Of a stretch of DNA of 64,000 nt, positions 41,345 to 50,555 are shown one piece after another. The notes under the pieces were generated by a model that saw only the letters and a program-made list of their open reading frames with translations, made no database searches and was not told the DNA's origin. The DNA lies in contig OMZV01000007.1 of NCBI GenBank assembly GCA_900315635.1, positions 25,962 through 89,961 on the forward strand, read 5' to 3'. Source of the stretch: an uncultured Prevotella sp. GTDB lineage: Bacteria; Bacteroidota; Bacteroidia; Bacteroidales; Bacteroidaceae. A program made the position numbers and the translations under genes. Every line of letters begins with the position of its first letter. Position 1 is the stretch's first letter.

Positions 41345-43912
41345 TTAAAACTTATACGTATAGCTGAATGACGGTAGAATTGGGAAATATGAGTGGTTAC
41401 GTGCCTTTAGATGTCCACTCCAATCGAAGTCTATGTCAACATACATTGAATTCAGATGGCAATAAGCGTTGTACACACTCAGATTCCAAACAATCTCATG
41501 TCCCTTTCGGGTTTTATGAGTGAAGTCGAAACCAACATCCAACCGGTGATAAGCCGGAAGAGTCAAGTTGTTTGGCTTCTCATAAACGAAATTGTTGTTC
41601 CCGGTATAATTGTAATTCAAGTTACTCTGCCACATCCATTCCGAGGTCATTCCGTCGGTCTGACGGGCAAAGCGCTCGTCATCGATAATCGGCTTACCGT
41701 CTGGAACATTCGGCATGGCAACATACTGCGTCGGCACCGTAATATGATTGCCTGAATGGAATGTCCATGCGGCGAACATCGATACCTTTCGTGAAATGTT
41801 CCATCGTGCCGAGATGTTTATCTTATGCCGGTTGTCGAACTTGTCATAGAACCACGACGGATAGAACTCCGGATAGTAACGCTTATTCCACGACAGAGTG
41901 TAAGAGCCTGTCAGAGTGAGGTTCCGCTTGTTATAAACTGCATCAGCCTCAATGCCATAGAACCGTCCGCGACCGTCCATAACGAGATGGTCCCATTTGT
42001 CGGCAGGCGGTTCGAGACCGGTCCAACTCGGATATTGCAGGATATGATGCGTCCGCTTGACGAAAGCCTCCAGCGAAACGAGCCAGTGGCCGTCGGGACG
42101 CAGGTAGGCTCCGGCGGCAAACTGCAATGACTTCTTAGGATGAAGCTGTGCGGTTGTTGGCACCCAGTAATCGGTTGGCAGTTCGAGGAAAGTGTTCGAA
42201 ATCTTGTGAACATACTGCGACATAGATGTCACCGATGCCTTGAATGACAACCGCGGATTGACTTGGAACTTCATGGCAAACCGCGGGTCGACGCTATAGA
42301 AACTCTTGCCCGTGATATGAAACAGCGATGCGTTAACACCGGCATTCAGGCTCCACCGATCGCTCAGTGACATTTCGTCCTCGGCATAAGCGTTCCATTC
42401 ATTGGCTATATGCTTATTGCTACTATTTAATATGGTGGGATTTGCCTCAGTAGAAATGGTTACGTCTCTTCGACTCTGCGGCTTGAATGTGTGCCAGGTG
42501 TAGTCGGCTCCGAAACGGATGTGGTGATGAACTGACGGACGATAGTCGAAGGCGGCACGATAACCGAGGTCGTTGATAGTGGAATGGTAAGTATGGTGGT
42601 CGCTAGTAGTGTATATTTCCTTGTTGTCTTCGGTTGTACCATCATCCTCATAGTCATGGACACGGGAGCGGTTGTAAGTATAGAAAGCTGTGAAATTGGC
42701 TTTTATCTTCGGTGAAAAGAAGTATTGCCAGTCGAGTGATGCATTGAAATTACCCCAAGAGAATTTCATGTCGGAAACATCACTGTCAGCGTAACCCCCA
42801 TAATCATCAACTTCTTCGTCCTTGGCATGAAGCTTATCCTCGCCCGAATAAAGGGTCAAAGACAGTCGGGAACGGTCGCTGAAGATGTTTGTCACCTTGG
42901 CGTTGAGGTCATGAAAATAATAGTTCAACGTTACTTTATCGTCCTTAATCTTATGATTGCGAATGGCGCAGAACGGACGCGTCAGCAAGTCAATCCATGA
43001 GCGTCGCAGCCCTATATTGAAAGATGTCTTGTCCTTACGGATAGGACCTTCGAGATTAAAACTGCCATCGAGCAAGCCTATACGGTAGCTGCCATGATAA
43101 TGCAGCATATCGCCATCGGCAGTGCGGACATCGACAACCGACGAAACGCGTCCGCCATAACGTGCCGGGAATCCGCTCTTATAAAAGTCGATGCCTTTGA
43201 CAACATCGACATTGAATGCCGAAAAGAGTCCCATAGTGTGGTTGACTGAATAAAGTGGTGAGCCATCGAGCAGGAAGAGGTTCTCGTCGGCATCACCGCC
43301 GTGGACGTAAAGTCCGCTGGCTAGCTCCACTCCGGTGGTCACTCCACTGATGTTTTGCAGAGTCTTTACCACGTCAGGACTGCTCGCCAAGGAGAATGCC
43401 GACATAATGTCTTTCCGTGAAAAGGTGCGCTTGCCGGTCTGGGTGGCAAGCAGGGGTGAGTTCTTGTCGCCATTGACAATAATCTCATCTAGTTGGGAAT
43501 CAGCTGCAGGTGAAGCATTCTTTGTGGCTGTCGGCTTCCTCGATTTCTCATGTCTTTCAGTCTTTGTCGGCTTAGTTCGCCCTTTATGTTCAGTCTTTTT
43601 GTCCTTCACTCTATTTTCCTTCAGCAAAACATAATTGCCATTCCGCTTATAGTCTATTCCGGAACCATGGAATAGTGTGCTCAATGCCTTGCGGAGGCTC
43701 ATGTCCTTTAGAGAAGGACCATTATACGCCTTGTCGGTTGGAATGGATGAATCATATACAAAGCTGATATTGAATGCCTTATGCAGCCAGTCCATTTCTG
43801 ACTTGATAGTCCGTCCCTGAGCCATCGCAATCAGTGGAATGACCAGAAAAAGCACCATCAAAATAGTTGTTCTAACCTTCATCTTCTGTGAATATTTCGT
43901 CTTACGTTTCAC
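41345..43912 (-). CDS. TonB-dependent outer-membrane receptor with N-terminal STN signalling domain
   Basis: An 855-residue receptor. Signal sequence to about residue 32 (LIAMAQG), STN domain at about 33-100 (AFNISFVYDSSIPTDKAY and ALSTLFHGSGIDYKRNGNYVLL), a Lys/Thr-rich linker at about 105-140 (KTEHKGRTKPTKTERHEKSR), plug domain (ASSPDVVKTLQNISGV, FLLDGSPLY), and a 22-strand barrel ending SFSYTYKF. The STN domain can relay substrate binding to FecR. Substrate unknown. The usual carboxypeptidase-regulatory domain of Bacteroidetes receptors is absent. It is downstream of the ECF sigma gene on the same strand. Confidence 0.92.
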   Translation of the reverse strand: MKRKTKYSQKMKVRTTILMVLFLVIPLIAMAQGRTIKSEMDWLHKAFNISFVYDSSIPTDKAYNGPSLKDMSLRKALSTLFHGSGIDYKRNGNYVLLKENRVKDKKTEHKGRTKPTKTERHEKSRKPTATKNASPAADSQLDEIIVNGDKNSPLLATQTGKRTFSRKDIMSAFSLASSPDVVKTLQNISGVTTGVELASGLYVHGGDADENLFLLDGSPLYSVNHTMGLFSAFNVDVVKGIDFYKSGFPARYGGRVSSVVDVRTADGDMLHYHGSYRIGLLDGSFNLEGPIRKDKTSFNIGLRRSWIDLLTRPFCAIRNHKIKDDKVTLNYYFHDLNAKVTNIFSDRSRLSLTLYSGEDKLHAKDEEVDDYGGYADSDVSDMKFSWGNFNASLDWQYFFSPKIKANFTAFYTYNRSRVHDYEDDGTTEDNKEIYTTSDHHTYHSTINDLGYRAAFDYRPSVHHHIRFGADYTWHTFKPQSRRDVTISTEANPTILNSSNKHIANEWNAYAEDEMSLSDRWSLNAGVNASLFHITGKSFYSVDPRFAMKFQVNPRLSFKASVTSMSQYVHKISNTFLELPTDYWVPTTAQLHPKKSLQFAAGAYLRPDGHWLVSLEAFVKRTHHILQYPSWTGLEPPADKWDHLVMDGRGRFYGIEADAVYNKRNLTLTGSYTLSWNKRYYPEFYPSWFYDKFDNRHKINISARWNISRKVSMFAAWTFHSGNHITVPTQYVAMPNVPDGKPIIDDERFARQTDGMTSEWMWQSNLNYNYTGNNNFVYEKPNNLTLPAYHRLDVGFDFTHKTRKGHEIVWNLSVYNAYCHLNSMYVDIDFDWSGHLKARNHSYFPILPSFSYTYKF

Positions 43913-43951
43913 CCATATAGACGCAGAAAAGACAAAATACCCCCACGAGGG

Positions 43952-44012
43952 AAAGGTAAAAAGGTAAAAAAGTAAAAAGGTAAAAAGTAGGAATGGCGAT
44001 CTCCGAATCGCC
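43952..44012. repeat. GGTAAAAA-type low-complexity run and GTAG hairpin
   Basis: From 43952, AAAGGTAAAAAGGTAAAAAA and further A-rich units repeat in an 8-9 bp period. Directly after it is GTAGGAAT, then GGCGAT-CTCCGA-ATCGCC (43995-44012), a small GTAG-headed hairpin. It lies between the receptor gene start and the sigma-factor gene. Confidence 0.75.
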
Positions 44013-44025
44013 GTATTAGAGGGAC

Positions 44026-44520
44026 CTATGCTATGGCGAGGACGAAATAAAGCTGACGGTCGGAAGATGCGTCGCGGAGACGGCGGAGCGCCTTACTTAT
44101 CTGGTGCTCAACCGTTTTTACAGAGATACCGAGCTCGGCGGCAATCTCAGAATACTTCATTCCGTCACGCTTGCTCATAAGAAATATCTCTCGACAACGG
44201 TCGGGCAATTCGTCGATGAGTTTCCATAGCCGTGCCTCTGTGAATGAACGGTCACGAGCCTCGTCATCACTTATCATTCCGTCAAGGTCGTAAGGTGCAA
44301 AGTTCATCACTTCGGGATGTATCCGCCGCAGGTGGTCGATGCAAGCATTGCGTACGGCGGTGTAGAGAAACGCCCTCTCATTGTCGGGTCGGACCTCCCA
44401 AAGCTTAACAAAACAATTCTGAACTATGTCTTCCGACTCCTCTACATCACCATTAAGATAATGCATGGCATAAACACAGAGTGGTCTGTAGAGTTTGCGG
44501 AAGGTGGTCTCAATCAACAT
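44026..44520 (-). CDS. ECF-type RNA polymerase sigma factor
   Basis: A 164-residue sigma-70 family protein without region 1. Region 2 is at about 10-70 (LYRPLCVYAMHYLNGD, SEDIVQNCFVKLWE, FLYTAVRNACIDHLRR), and region 4 at about 105-155 (LPDRCREIFLMSKRDGMKYSEIAAELGISVKTVEHQISKALRRL). It is of the kind that pairs with FecR proteins. It is the first gene of the operon with the TonB receptor, DUF4249 and FecR genes downstream. Confidence 0.95.
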   Translation of the reverse strand: MLIETTFRKLYRPLCVYAMHYLNGDVEESEDIVQNCFVKLWEVRPDNERAFLYTAVRNACIDHLRRIHPEVMNFAPYDLDGMISDDEARDRSFTEARLWKLIDELPDRCREIFLMSKRDGMKYSEIAAELGISVKTVEHQISKALRRLRDASSDRQLYFVLAIA

Positions 44521-44550
44521 TGATGAATAACGGAATGAAAAAAGACAATG

Positions 44551-44577
44551 AAAAAGGCGAACCGAGCGGCTCGCCTC
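44551..44577 (-). terminator. Terminator after the HU gene
   Basis: GGCGAGCC-GCTC-GGTTCGCC followed by TTTTT on the minus strand, about 20 bp after the HU stop. Confidence 0.9.
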
Positions 44578-44598
44578 TTTTATGATAAAATATTACAA

Positions 44599-44874
44599 TT
44601 ACTTGTTGACAGCGTCAGCGAGCTCAGCGCCGGCCTTGAACTTAGCAACCTTCTTGGCAGCAATCTGAATCTTCTGCTTTGTTGCTGGGTTGATGCCCTC
44701 ACGAGCAGGACGCTCAGAAACAGCGAATGTGCCGAAGCCAACGAGCTGTACCTTGCCACCCTTAGCGAGTTCGTCCTTAATAGCTGCAACGGCAGCGTCG
44801 AGAGACTTCTTTGCGTCTGCTTTGCTCAGGCCTGCGCCTGCAGCGATTGCGTCGATTAATTCTGTTTTGTTCAT
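44599..44874 (-). CDS. HU-family DNA-binding protein
   Basis: A 91-residue histone-like protein. Starts MNKTELIDAIAAGAGLSKADAKKSLDA; the DNA-bending arm region shows KGGKVQLVGFGTFAVSERPAREGINPAT and the C-terminal helix FKAGAELADAVNK. It packages and bends DNA in the nucleoid. It has its own promoter with a leader of about 120 nt. Confidence 0.97.
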   Translation of the reverse strand: MNKTELIDAIAAGAGLSKADAKKSLDAAVAAIKDELAKGGKVQLVGFGTFAVSERPAREGINPATKQKIQIAAKKVAKFKAGAELADAVNK

Positions 44875-44993
44875 AATTTGTTGATTTATTAATTAGTATT
44901 AATGGATAATTATCGTAACCTCCAGCTTAATCCAATGATATAAGAGGCGGGCTCTTACTGTCTCATTTGCAATTAATTTTTAGTTTTCGACCG

Positions 44994-45001
44994 CAAATAT
45001 A
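44994..45001 (-). promoter_or_regulatory. -7 box for the HU gene
   Basis: TATATTTG on the minus strand with TTTTGAAA about 19 bp upstream; the resulting leader to the ATG is long, about 115 nt. I see no ORF or recognised RNA in the 350-bp gap to the rhomboid gene. Confidence 0.65.
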
Positions 45002-45106
45002 AGAGTTTAGTTTCAAAATTCAAACCATTTTTCAAAAAAAATGAAGAAAAAGGCATAAAATTGTTGTTTATAAGCCTCTTTTAGCCCTTATCAAAGGATT
45101 TTTTCG

Positions 45107-45114
45107 TAATTTTG
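45107..45114 (+). promoter_or_regulatory. -7 box for the rhomboid gene
   Basis: TAATTTTG followed by CACGG, about 110 nt before the ATG. Confidence 0.55.
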
Positions 45115-45224
45115 CACGGTAATCGAATGCCAGCCGGTTTTCTGCGGACAGAGCGTTGGCTTAGCTGCTTTGGCACGGCATTTGCTTTTGATTGAGGTAT
45201 AACGAGATATAAAGATTTACGATA

Positions 45225-46172
45225 ATGCGAAATATCCCCATAGTTACAAAGTATCTTCTCATCATCAACATCGTGATGTTCCTCATCACTGAGTTGGTTG
45301 CTCCGATGGGAATAGACCTTACCAGTATACTCGGTCTGCACTTCTTCAAGGCGTCCGACTTCCACGTCTATCAGCTCGTAACCTACATGTTCATGCATGG
45401 CGGCTGGATGCATATCATTATGAATATGTTCATGCTGTGGATGTTCGGTATGGTCATTGAAAACGTGTGGGGTCCTAAGAAGTTCCTTTTTTATTACATT
45501 GTGTGTGGCATTGGCGCAGGCTTGTGCCAGGAAGTTGCTCAGTATGCGTCTTACGTCATTCAGGGACTCGACGCCTATCAGTTTGTCAATGCAGGAGGAA
45601 GCCAGATGCCGATGGACGCTTACCTCAACCTTATGACAACCGTTGGCGCTTCGGGAGCAATCTATGCTGTCTTGCTAGCCTTCGGAATGCTGTTCCCTGA
45701 CGAACGGATGTTCATTATCCCGATTCCTATACCTATCAAGGCAAAGTGGATTGTTGTAGGCTCTGTAGCTTTGGAGTTGTTCTATGCGTTGGGACAGCCG
45801 GGCGATGGCGTGGCTCATGTTGCCCATCTCGGGGGTATGCTCTTCGGATTCATACTGATAAAGTACTGGCAGAAGCATCCTTACAGCGGACCGGACGACT
45901 TCGGAATGGGTAGGGGTTCACAGTTCTTCGACAGAATGAAGAATTCGTGGGAGCGGCATTCAAGCCATTCTTCAGGCGGCGGCACTAAGTTCCATTACCG
46001 TCCGAATACCGCCAGTGAGCAGACTCGCCGTGAAAGCGACTGGGACTATAATGCACGGAAGAAGGCTGAGCAGGATGAGGTCGATCGCATTCTCGACAAG
46101 ATCCGCCGCAGCGGCTATGACAGCCTTACCGATGAGGAGAAGAGGAAACTGTTTGAGAAGAGCAAGAAATAA
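45225..46172 (+). CDS. Rhomboid-family intramembrane serine protease
   Basis: A 315-residue membrane protease. About six membrane helices in residues 1-215. Active site: Ser near 143 in GASGAIYAV and the His in HVAHLGGM near 198-201; the N-terminal rhomboid YMFMHGGWMHIIMNMF motif is present near 60-75. The C-terminal 100 residues are cytosolic or periplasmic, highly charged and helical (ARKKAEQDEVDRILDKIRR). The EEP gene starts 13 bp downstream, so an operon is likely. Confidence 0.9.
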   Translation: MRNIPIVTKYLLIINIVMFLITELVAPMGIDLTSILGLHFFKASDFHVYQLVTYMFMHGGWMHIIMNMFMLWMFGMVIENVWGPKKFLFYYIVCGIGAGLCQEVAQYASYVIQGLDAYQFVNAGGSQMPMDAYLNLMTTVGASGAIYAVLLAFGMLFPDERMFIIPIPIPIKAKWIVVGSVALELFYALGQPGDGVAHVAHLGGMLFGFILIKYWQKHPYSGPDDFGMGRGSQFFDRMKNSWERHSSHSSGGGTKFHYRPNTASEQTRRESDWDYNARKKAEQDEVDRILDKIRRSGYDSLTDEEKRKLFEKSKK

Positions 46173-46184
46173 AGAGCTGGTTCG

Positions 46185-47252
46185 GTGAGGAAAATACTCT
46201 TGACATTAAATATTCTTGCCATTGTTGTAATGTTGCTCGTGGGCTATTCAGACTATGTTGACCCACGGGAACATTCAGTGCTGGCTGTGATGGGACTGCT
46301 CATGCCGATGGTGATAATTATCAACGTCGGCTTTCTGCTTTTCTGGCTGATATTCAAGAGGAAATATGCTTTGGTAGCACTTGCCGGATTTTTAGTTTGC
46401 TTGGGCCCTATTCGCCGTTATTGTCCTGTAAATATTCCGAAAAACCCGCCAAAGGATGCGATAAAGATCGTGTCCTATAATGTTTTCATGTTCAATCCAT
46501 GGGATATTCCCGAAGGAGAGATTAACCCTATAGTCGACTATCTGGTCAACAGTGGAGCCGACATCATCTGCCTTCAGGAAGCCGGTTATGATGTTAATGG
46601 GTGGTCGGCTATTGACTCTACGTTCAAATCAGTCTACCAATACAGAGACACAACAAGAAAAGGCGGTACCGCCGGTGACGTGCTCGCTTTGTATTCGAAG
46701 TTTCCCATACTCAGTAAAGAGCGTGTGAAGTATGCCTCGAAAGGAAACCTCAGTGAGGCTTATATCCTGAAAATCAATGGCAAGAAAGTCCTCCTAGTCA
46801 ACAATCATTTCGAGACTGTCGGACTGAACAAAGAGGACAAAAGCCGTTTCCACGAACTTGTTCATGGCGAGATGGAGCGTGACTCTACCCGCCATGAGTC
46901 GATGTTCCTGCTTGGCAAGATCGGCAGGAATGCCGGGAAACGCGCCCCACAGGCAGATGCTGTCCATGAGCTCGTGGCAAAATACCGCCGGAAGGGCATG
47001 AGCGTGATAGTTTGCGGCGACTTCAATGACACGCCAATATCCTATACCCACCGCCGTGTTGCCGATGGGCTGACCGACTGTTATGTTGCTTCGGGCAATG
47101 GTCCAGGCTTGTCCTATCACAAGAGCGGCATTCACGTGCGCATTGACAATATCCTTTGCTCCGACGACTGGACTCCGTATGCTGCCAAAGTCGACAAGAC
47201 CTGCACGCAGTCCGACCATTATCCTATTGTCTGTTGGCTGAAAAACAGATAA
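46185..47252 (+). CDS. Membrane-anchored endonuclease/exonuclease/phosphatase family protein
   Basis: A 355-residue protein. The start is GTG 46185, giving MRKILLTLNIL with three membrane helices in residues 1-85, followed by the EEP hydrolase domain: KIVSYNVFMF, DIICLQEAGYD, VLALYSKFPILS, GDFNDTPISY and SDHYPIVCW. The catalytic Asn, Glu, Asp and His pattern is complete. Such membrane-tied family members in Bacteroidetes lack a known substrate; a lipid or nucleic acid phosphodiester is possible. It follows rhomboid closely. Confidence 0.88.
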   Translation: MRKILLTLNILAIVVMLLVGYSDYVDPREHSVLAVMGLLMPMVIIINVGFLLFWLIFKRKYALVALAGFLVCLGPIRRYCPVNIPKNPPKDAIKIVSYNVFMFNPWDIPEGEINPIVDYLVNSGADIICLQEAGYDVNGWSAIDSTFKSVYQYRDTTRKGGTAGDVLALYSKFPILSKERVKYASKGNLSEAYILKINGKKVLLVNNHFETVGLNKEDKSRFHELVHGEMERDSTRHESMFLLGKIGRNAGKRAPQADAVHELVAKYRRKGMSVIVCGDFNDTPISYTHRRVADGLTDCYVASGNGPGLSYHKSGIHVRIDNILCSDDWTPYAAKVDKTCTQSDHYPIVCWLKNR

Positions 47253-47351
47253 AAAGGAATTTTTGAGCGAATAAAACCAAATTTTCCACCTTTTTATTAT
47301 CTAAATTAAAGATTTAGTAACGATAAATTTTTCAAAGTGTGAAAAAATAAC

Positions 47352-47359
47352 TACCTTTG
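47352..47359 (+). promoter_or_regulatory. -7 box for secDF
   Basis: TACCTTTG followed by CACGC, 53 nt before the ATG. Confidence 0.72.
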
Positions 47360-47412
47360 CACGCTATAGTTCTAAAAACGGAATAAAATCAAAAAAACCA
47401 GTAAAATAAAAA

Positions 47413-50400
47413 ATGCGTAACAAAGGATTAGTAATTTGTATTACCGTCTTACTGACACTGGCAAGTATCTTCTATCTGTCATTCTCAGTGGCTACAAGCT
47501 ACTACGACAGTGAGGCTGCAAAGATTAAAGACCCGATTGCGCGACAGGATTATCTTGATTCTGTCAAGTATTTGGGAATTTATCCTTACCAGAAGTGTCT
47601 CGAGACTCAGATAGGCTTGGGTCTTGACCTTAAGGGCGGTATGAACGTTATCCTTGAGATCTCGGTCCCAGACGTAGTTGATGTGCTTGCCGATCACAAG
47701 ACTGACCCGGCTTATCAGAAAGCTATGGACATGGCCAAGAAGGAAGAGATGACGTCTCAGAGTGATTTCATTTCTCTTTTCATCGATGCCTACCACAAGG
47801 TAGCACCGGGTCACAAGCTTGCTGAGGTATTCGCTACACAGCAGCTGAAGGGTAAGGTAAACACACAGACATCGGATGCCGATGTTGAGAAGGCTCTTCG
47901 CGAGGAGGTTACTTCAGCCATCGACAACTCTTACAATGTCGTACGTAACCGTATCGACCAGTTCGGTGTCGTTCAGCCTAACATCCAGAAGATTCAGGGA
48001 CAGGAAGGTCGACTGATGGTCGAGATGCCTGGTATCCGCGAGCCGGAACGTATGCGTAAGCTCCTGCAGGGATCTGCCAACCTGGAGTTCTGGGAGACAT
48101 GGGACAACAGCGAAATCGCTCCAAAGCTCCGTGAGCTCAACTCACGTCTTGCCAATGGCGGCAAGTCAGCCAGCGCTGATTCAACAAAGGCTGACTCGAC
48201 AAAGACCGCTGCCAAGGCTCCTGCCAAGAAGCCTAGCCTGAATGGCGCAAAGAACAATAGCAACAATCCTGAGATGCAGCTCGCTGCCGAGAAGAAGGCC
48301 AATCCGCTTATCTCCCGTCTGCAGCTTGCTCCGGAAGGAAGCCTGAGCCTCGTCGGCTATGCTAACGTCCGTGATACAGCTGACATCAATAAGATGATAT
48401 ATTCTCCGCTTGCAAAGCAGATTCTCGGTCCTGACGTTAAGCTCCTTTGGGGTGCTAAGCCAGCCGATGGCATGCAGCAGAAGAATATCTTCGAACTCTA
48501 TGCTATCAAGGTTACAACATCTGATGGACGTGCTCCTCTTGAGGGCGACGTTATCACCGATGCCAAGGACCAGTTCGATAACTTCGGTAAGCCTGAGGTT
48601 AGCATGACAATGAACTCTGAGGGTGCTCGTGAGTGGGCTGCCCTGACAAAGGCTAACGTCGGTAAGGCTGTAGCCATCGTCCTTGATGGGGTCGTTTACT
48701 CTGCACCTCGTGTAAACCAGGAAATCGATGGCGGTCAGTCGTCTATCTCCGGTAACTTCACCATTGAGGATACCAAGGACCTCGCAAATACATTGAAGTC
48801 TGGTCGTATGCCGGCTCCTGCAAAGATTGTTCAGGAGGAGGTTGTAGGACCATCACTCGGTGCTCAGTCAATCCAGCAGGGTCTTATCTCATTCGTTGTT
48901 GCATTCGTACTTCTGATGATTTACATGGTTGTCATGTACAACGTCATCCCTGGTATGCTTGCCAACGGCGCACTTATCGTAAACATCTTCTTCACACTTG
49001 GTATTCTGGCATCATTCCAGAGTGCGCTGACCATGCCTGGTATCGCCGGTATGGTGCTGACACTTGGTACTGCCGTCGATGCTAACGTGCTGATATATGA
49101 ACGTATCAAGGAGGAGCTCCGTAAGGGCAAGGGCATGAAGCAGGCTGTTGAGGCAGGTTATGCTAACGCCTTCTCAGCTATCTTCGACTCTAACTTGACA
49201 TCATTGATTACCGGTGTCATCCTGCTCGTAACAGGTACAGGTCCTATCCGCGGATTCGCTACGACCTGGATCATCGGTGTTGTTGTTTCATTCTTCACAG
49301 CCGTGTTCCTCACACGTCTTGTCTATGAGAACAAGCTCAAGCACGACAAGTGGCTGAACCTGAAGTTCTGGACAAGCGTCAGCAAGAACATGATGCAGAA
49401 CACCCACGTTAACTTCATGGGCATGTGGAAGAAGAGCTTCACCGTTTACGCAGTAGTTCTCGTAATCTTCATTATCTCGTTCATCGTTCGTGGACTGAGC
49501 ATGAGTATTGACTTCACCGGTGGTCGTAACTATGTTGTCGCTCTGGAGAAGCCAGTACAGGTTGAGGAAGTTCGTACCGTACTTCGTGACGCATTCGTCA
49601 ACACCGTTGGCGACAATGCAGGCAAGCCGGCAACAACCAACGTTATCGCCCTCGGTACTGATGGCAAGACCATCCGTGTTTCGACCAACTACAACATCCA
49701 GTCGAACGACCCACAGGAGGACGACCACGCTGAGACCATCCTCTACAATGCTCTGAAGAAGGGTGGATTCGTATCACAGGCTAATGTTGAGGCATTCAAG
49801 AACCCGGACATCCGTCAGGGCGGTTCAATCATCAGTTCTGCAAAGGTAGGACCTTCAATAGCAAAGAACATTACTTACAACGCATTCCTGAGCGTCATCT
49901 TCGCTATCGTTTGTATCTTCCTTTACATCCTGCTCCGCTTCCGCAACGTCGGATTCTCTACCGGTGCTATCACCGCGTTGATACTTGATACCATCATCGT
50001 CGTCGGATTCTTCTCTATCTGCTACGGCTGGATAGGATTCTCGCTTGAGGTCGACCAGACGTTCATCGGAGCTATCCTGACGGTTATCGGTTACGATGTC
50101 AACGACTCCGTGGTTGTGATGGACCGTATACGTGAGAACCTCCGCATACATCCGAAGACAGACCTTGAAGAGAACTTCAACAAATCCATCAACGAGACCC
50201 TTGCCCGTACCGTCAACACGTCGGTATCAACGTTGATAGTGCTTCTCGCCATCTTCATCCTTGGCGGTGACAGTATCCGCAGCTTCTCGTTCGCAATGAT
50301 TATCGGTGTCATCATCGGTACGCTGAGCTCTATCTTCATCGTATCTCCTGTTGCCTTCTTCATCCTTGGCAATAAGATACGTAAGCAGCAGGCTGAGACT

Positions 50401-50424
50401 GCTGATGTTCCTGCAAATGCATAA
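47413..50424 (+). CDS. secDF: Fused protein-export membrane protein SecDF
   Basis: A 1003-residue fusion of SecD and SecF, typical of Bacteroidetes; it uses the proton gradient to pull exported proteins across the membrane with SecYEG. SecD half: helix 1 near 7-28, periplasmic P1 region with GLGLDLKGGMNVILEISV near 54-70 and AIVLDGVVYSAP near 415, then helices with PGIAGMVLTLGTAVDANVLI near 540. SecF half from about residue 670: GLSMSIDFTGGRNY, then FSLEVDQTFIGAILTVIGYDVNDSVVV. A low-complexity Ala/Lys/Ser/Asn-rich insert (ADSTKADSTKTAAKAPAKK) sits near 257-280 in the SecD P1 region. Confidence 0.95.
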   Translation: MRNKGLVICITVLLTLASIFYLSFSVATSYYDSEAAKIKDPIARQDYLDSVKYLGIYPYQKCLETQIGLGLDLKGGMNVILEISVPDVVDVLADHKTDPAYQKAMDMAKKEEMTSQSDFISLFIDAYHKVAPGHKLAEVFATQQLKGKVNTQTSDADVEKALREEVTSAIDNSYNVVRNRIDQFGVVQPNIQKIQGQEGRLMVEMPGIREPERMRKLLQGSANLEFWETWDNSEIAPKLRELNSRLANGGKSASADSTKADSTKTAAKAPAKKPSLNGAKNNSNNPEMQLAAEKKANPLISRLQLAPEGSLSLVGYANVRDTADINKMIYSPLAKQILGPDVKLLWGAKPADGMQQKNIFELYAIKVTTSDGRAPLEGDVITDAKDQFDNFGKPEVSMTMNSEGAREWAALTKANVGKAVAIVLDGVVYSAPRVNQEIDGGQSSISGNFTIEDTKDLANTLKSGRMPAPAKIVQEEVVGPSLGAQSIQQGLISFVVAFVLLMIYMVVMYNVIPGMLANGALIVNIFFTLGILASFQSALTMPGIAGMVLTLGTAVDANVLIYERIKEELRKGKGMKQAVEAGYANAFSAIFDSNLTSLITGVILLVTGTGPIRGFATTWIIGVVVSFFTAVFLTRLVYENKLKHDKWLNLKFWTSVSKNMMQNTHVNFMGMWKKSFTVYAVVLVIFIISFIVRGLSMSIDFTGGRNYVVALEKPVQVEEVRTVLRDAFVNTVGDNAGKPATTNVIALGTDGKTIRVSTNYNIQSNDPQEDDHAETILYNALKKGGFVSQANVEAFKNPDIRQGGSIISSAKVGPSIAKNITYNAFLSVIFAIVCIFLYILLRFRNVGFSTGAITALILDTIIVVGFFSICYGWIGFSLEVDQTFIGAILTVIGYDVNDSVVVMDRIRENLRIHPKTDLEENFNKSINETLARTVNTSVSTLIVLLAIFILGGDSIRSFSFAMIIGVIIGTLSSIFIVSPVAFFILGNKIRKQQAETADVPANA

Positions 50425-50444
50425 GGCTTACAGCTATAAATAAT

Positions 50445-50483
50445 AATCCCCGGTTGTTGAAAGGCAACCGGGGATTTTTTTTA
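50445..50483 (+). terminator. Terminator after secDF
   Basis: AATCCCCGGTTG-TTGAAAGG-CAACCGGGGATT followed by TTTTTT: a perfect 12-bp stem with a T-run. Confidence 0.95.
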
Positions 50484-50527
50484 TTCCAATGTCCCTTATC
50501 TACTTTTGTTTTATCAAAAAAAATATA

Positions 50528-50535
50528 TATCTTTG
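50528..50535 (+). promoter_or_regulatory. -7 box for the fructan regulator
   Basis: TATCTTTG followed by CACGG, 21 nt before the ATG, in AT-rich DNA just after the secDF terminator. Confidence 0.68.
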
Positions 50536-50555
50536 CACGGTAAACATCACAGACA

